Assembly: GCA_018780265.1 (NCBI GenBank) | Contig: JADMJV010000002.1 | Location: 1-60,927 of the forward strand | Origin: a bacterium | Lineage (GTDB): Bacteria > Vulcanimicrobiota > Xenobia > Xenobiales > JADMJV01 | DNA: 60,927 bases | Direction: 5' to 3' | Shown: in pieces, positions 58,910 to 60,927 of the stretch | How positions within the stretch are numbered: the stretch's first letter is position 1 | Layout of the letters: every line of letters begins with the position of its first letter | Position numbers and translations under genes: made by a program | Notes under the pieces: generated by a model | What the model saw: the letters and a program-made list of their open reading frames with translations, nothing else | What the model was told of the DNA's origin: nothing | The model's database searches: none

Positions 58910-60927
58910 TCACGGTCGCGGCTCTCCCAGATGGCGCTTGAAGAAGTCGATGCTGCGGCTCCACAGGCGTTCGGTAATGGTGACATCGGCTCGAAAGGAG
59001 TGGGTGATGCCCGGTAGGGTCAGCAGTTCGTAGGGTTGGCCAGCGCGAAAGAGCGCTTCGCTCAGTTTGAGGCTGTGCCGGTAGTAGACGTTGTCGTCCG
59101 CGCTGCCGTGGACCAGCAGCAAGGGGCGCTTCAGGCTGGTGGCCATGGGGATGAGCGACGACTTACGGTAGACGTCGGGCCTGCTTTTGGGAGTGCCCAG
59201 ATAGCGCTCGGTGTAATGGGTGTCGTAGTCTTCCCAGTCAGTGACGGGGGCGCCAGCGATGGCGGCTTTGAAGAAATCTGGGCGCTGCAAGACGGCCTGC
59301 GCCGAGAGATAGCCTCCGAAAGACCAGCCCCAGACCCCCACGCGCTCCAGGTCGATTTCGGGATATTTGGCAGCCAGGGCGGTAAGTGCGCTGACCTGAT
59401 CCTGGAGGGGAATGCTGTCGAACTTGCCATAAACGGCCGTTTCCCAGGCTCGTCCCCGGCCGGGGGTGCCGCGGTTGTCGATGGCCGCCACGATGAAGCC
59501 CTGGTCGGCCAGCCATTGGTCCATCAGCCAGTTGCGTTGGCTGTGGGCTACTTGAACCTTGGTGGGGCCACCGTAGACGTCTACGATCACGGGGTATCTG
59601 AGTCCGGCGCTAAGTGGTTGAGGGCGTAGCAGGGCGGCACGAAATTCGAGCCCGTCGGCGCTGACGGTATCGAACTGAACCTGGAGGGGCATTTGGGGCC
59701 GGACCCCCTGGCCTTCCAATTCTTCGAGGGGCTCGCCCAGTCTGACCAGGCGCGGCAGTTCTTGCATAGATTGCTGGGCCACCACAGTCACCCCTCCCCC
59801 ACTGGCCACCTCCTGGACTCCTTCCAGGGTAGGGTCAGCAGGAGCCGTGCCGTCGACGGCAACCCAGTGGAGCAGGGGATTGCCCGGTTGGCGGTCGATG
59901 CGGACAAGGATGGCCTTGTGCCCGGCATCGTAGCGGACCACTTCGAGGATGTCGTAGTCCTGAGCGGGATCCAAGAAGCGAGGGGGCGAGTTTTGCAGGT
60001 CGCACAGGCACAGAGCCATGCGGTCTCCCCGCTGCTTTATGGTGATATACCGGTGGGCGTCCAGCCAGAGGGGCACTTCCTGGTGGAGAGGGACCCAGCT
60101 GGAGGCGGTCTCTTGTTGAAGGCTACGCAGTTTGCCGGTGATGGGATCGACCTGTATCAGTTTGAGATTTTGTTGCAGGCGGTCCTGAACCTGAATCGTC
60201 AAAGGTCCATGCTTGGACCAGCGCAGCGAACTGAGATACTCGGCCGGGACGGCAACCCAGAGCGGCGGCTGGTTGGGACGAGCCAGGGTGGCGATGCCCA
60301 GGCGAACTTTGACATTGGCCTTGCCGGGTCGAGGATAGTACTGGCTGACGGGAGCCACCTCGGGGTGGAGGGGATCGCTGATGTGCCATACCTCGACCGG
60401 GCGTTGGTCGGCCTCCTCGAAAGCCAACTGGCGTGAGTCGGGGCTCCAACAATAGCCCGAAAGGCGGTGCATCTCTTCCTGGGCCACAAATTCGGCGATG
60501 CCGTGGGTGACCTGCAGGGTTCCCCCGCGGGTGACCGGCTGCTCGCGGTTGTTTTGCAGGTTGTAAGCCCACAGATCATAGCCTTTGACATAGGCCACCC
60601 AGTTGCCGTTTGGCGACCATTGGGGGTCGAGCACCGAGCCTTTGATGTTAAGCTGGCGATGGCGGCCACTGTCGAGATCGAGGACGACTAGTTTGCCGGC
60701 CAGAGGCAGCAGCAGCTGGGGCTCTTGGGGAGAGAGCAGCAGCTCGGTGAAGCCAGTGCCCAGTTGGCGCTTGCGCTCGTTGCGGGCTTTTTCCTCCTTA
60801 GTCAGCTTTTCGTCCTGATTTTTCAGGATGGTTTCCGGACTGAGCAGCAGTTGGGCTTTGCCCCGGCGCCACTCATATAGGGACTGGGTGCGTGAGGTGG
60901 CCGGGGAGCGCAGAAAAAGGATGCGTC
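58910..60927 (-). CDS. S9 family peptidase (dipeptidyl-peptidase IV-like), 5' end missing
   Basis: At least 671 residues; the frame is open to the right edge of the window. An N-terminal beta-propeller of DPP-IV type precedes a C-terminal alpha/beta-hydrolase with the nucleophile in GVWGWSFGGYLSA, Asp in LLVHGSADDNVYY and His in LPGITHSF. PVIVDVYGGPTKVQV is a DPP-IV hallmark. These enzymes release dipeptides after proline. About 70-100 N-terminal residues, including any signal peptide, lie outside the window. Confidence 0.92.
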   Translation of the reverse strand, partial: RILFLRSPATSRTQSLYEWRRGKAQLLLSPETILKNQDEKLTKEEKARNERKRQLGTGFTELLLSPQEPQLLLPLAGKLVVLDLDSGRHRQLNIKGSVLDPQWSPNGNWVAYVKGYDLWAYNLQNNREQPVTRGGTLQVTHGIAEFVAQEEMHRLSGYCWSPDSRQLAFEEADQRPVEVWHISDPLHPEVAPVSQYYPRPGKANVKVRLGIATLARPNQPPLWVAVPAEYLSSLRWSKHGPLTIQVQDRLQQNLKLIQVDPITGKLRSLQQETASSWVPLHQEVPLWLDAHRYITIKQRGDRMALCLCDLQNSPPRFLDPAQDYDILEVVRYDAGHKAILVRIDRQPGNPLLHWVAVDGTAPADPTLEGVQEVASGGGVTVVAQQSMQELPRLVRLGEPLEELEGQGVRPQMPLQVQFDTVSADGLEFRAALLRPQPLSAGLRYPVIVDVYGGPTKVQVAHSQRNWLMDQWLADQGFIVAAIDNRGTPGRGRAWETAVYGKFDSIPLQDQVSALTALAAKYPEIDLERVGVWGWSFGGYLSAQAVLQRPDFFKAAIAGAPVTDWEDYDTHYTERYLGTPKSRPDVYRKSSLIPMATSLKRPLLLVHGSADDNVYYRHSLKLSEALFRAGQPYELLTLPGITHSFRADVTITERLWSRSIDFFKRHLGEPRP

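Overview
The window is a gene-dense stretch of a bacterial chromosome, moderately GC-rich, with no rRNA, tRNA, CRISPR array or insertion sequence that I can see. ExbB/ExbD/TonB-type genes and a MacB-like exporter suggest a cell with two membranes. A full 14-subunit complex I indicates respiration. Three Ser/Thr kinases (one carrying WD40 repeats), a type IV pilin-like protein and an orphan histidine kinase suggest a large, signalling-rich genome. No taxonomic marker is present. A deep-branching diderm lineage, perhaps near Armatimonadota or Eremiobacterota, is only a guess.

Layout. 1-9796 (all minus): a PolX-type polymerase with a PHP domain, a MacB-like ABC pair, a zinc-ribbon protein, an ABC-2 exporter triad, Rho with its terminator, a radical SAM protein and the start of a Ser/Thr kinase. 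9898-12788 (plus): a compact four-gene operon encoding a ubiquitin-like protein, a TROVE(Ro60-like)-vWA protein, an E2-like protein and an E1-like protein. This is the most unusual system in the window. 12769-21245 (minus): an envelope and division block with exbB, exbD, tonB, maf, a divergent mreB, mreC, mreD, PBP2, an ftsZ with a long proline-rich N-terminal extension, and a Crp-family regulator. 21356-22762 (plus): the orphan histidine kinase. 22766-39606 (minus): SH3-domain, HAD and DUF697-like genes downstream of a complete nuoA-N operon in canonical order. The nuo operon has a recognisable sigma70-type promoter whose -10 element sits inside a perfect inverted repeat.

39780-45686: a pilin-like gene (plus), then on the minus strand a small membrane protein, biotin carboxylase, a Ser/Thr kinase, two ABC-2-like membrane proteins and an exported protein. 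45871-53209 (plus): a fusion of a SSP411/YyaL-type (DUF255) protein with an aldo/keto reductase, and a large kinase-TPR-WD40 protein. 53178-55848 (minus): a SNF2 helicase pseudogene that has lost its ATPase core. 56010-60927: a GNAT acetyltransferase, an intracellular-looking subtilase, a hypothetical protein and a prolyl oligopeptidase/DPP-IV family peptidase cut by the window edge.

Genes are tightly packed, and many neighbours overlap by 1-14 bases (ATGA, GTGA, TGATG). I used these overlaps, together with visible Shine-Dalgarno sequences, to choose starts. All functional calls come from reading motifs by eye; no database search was run.
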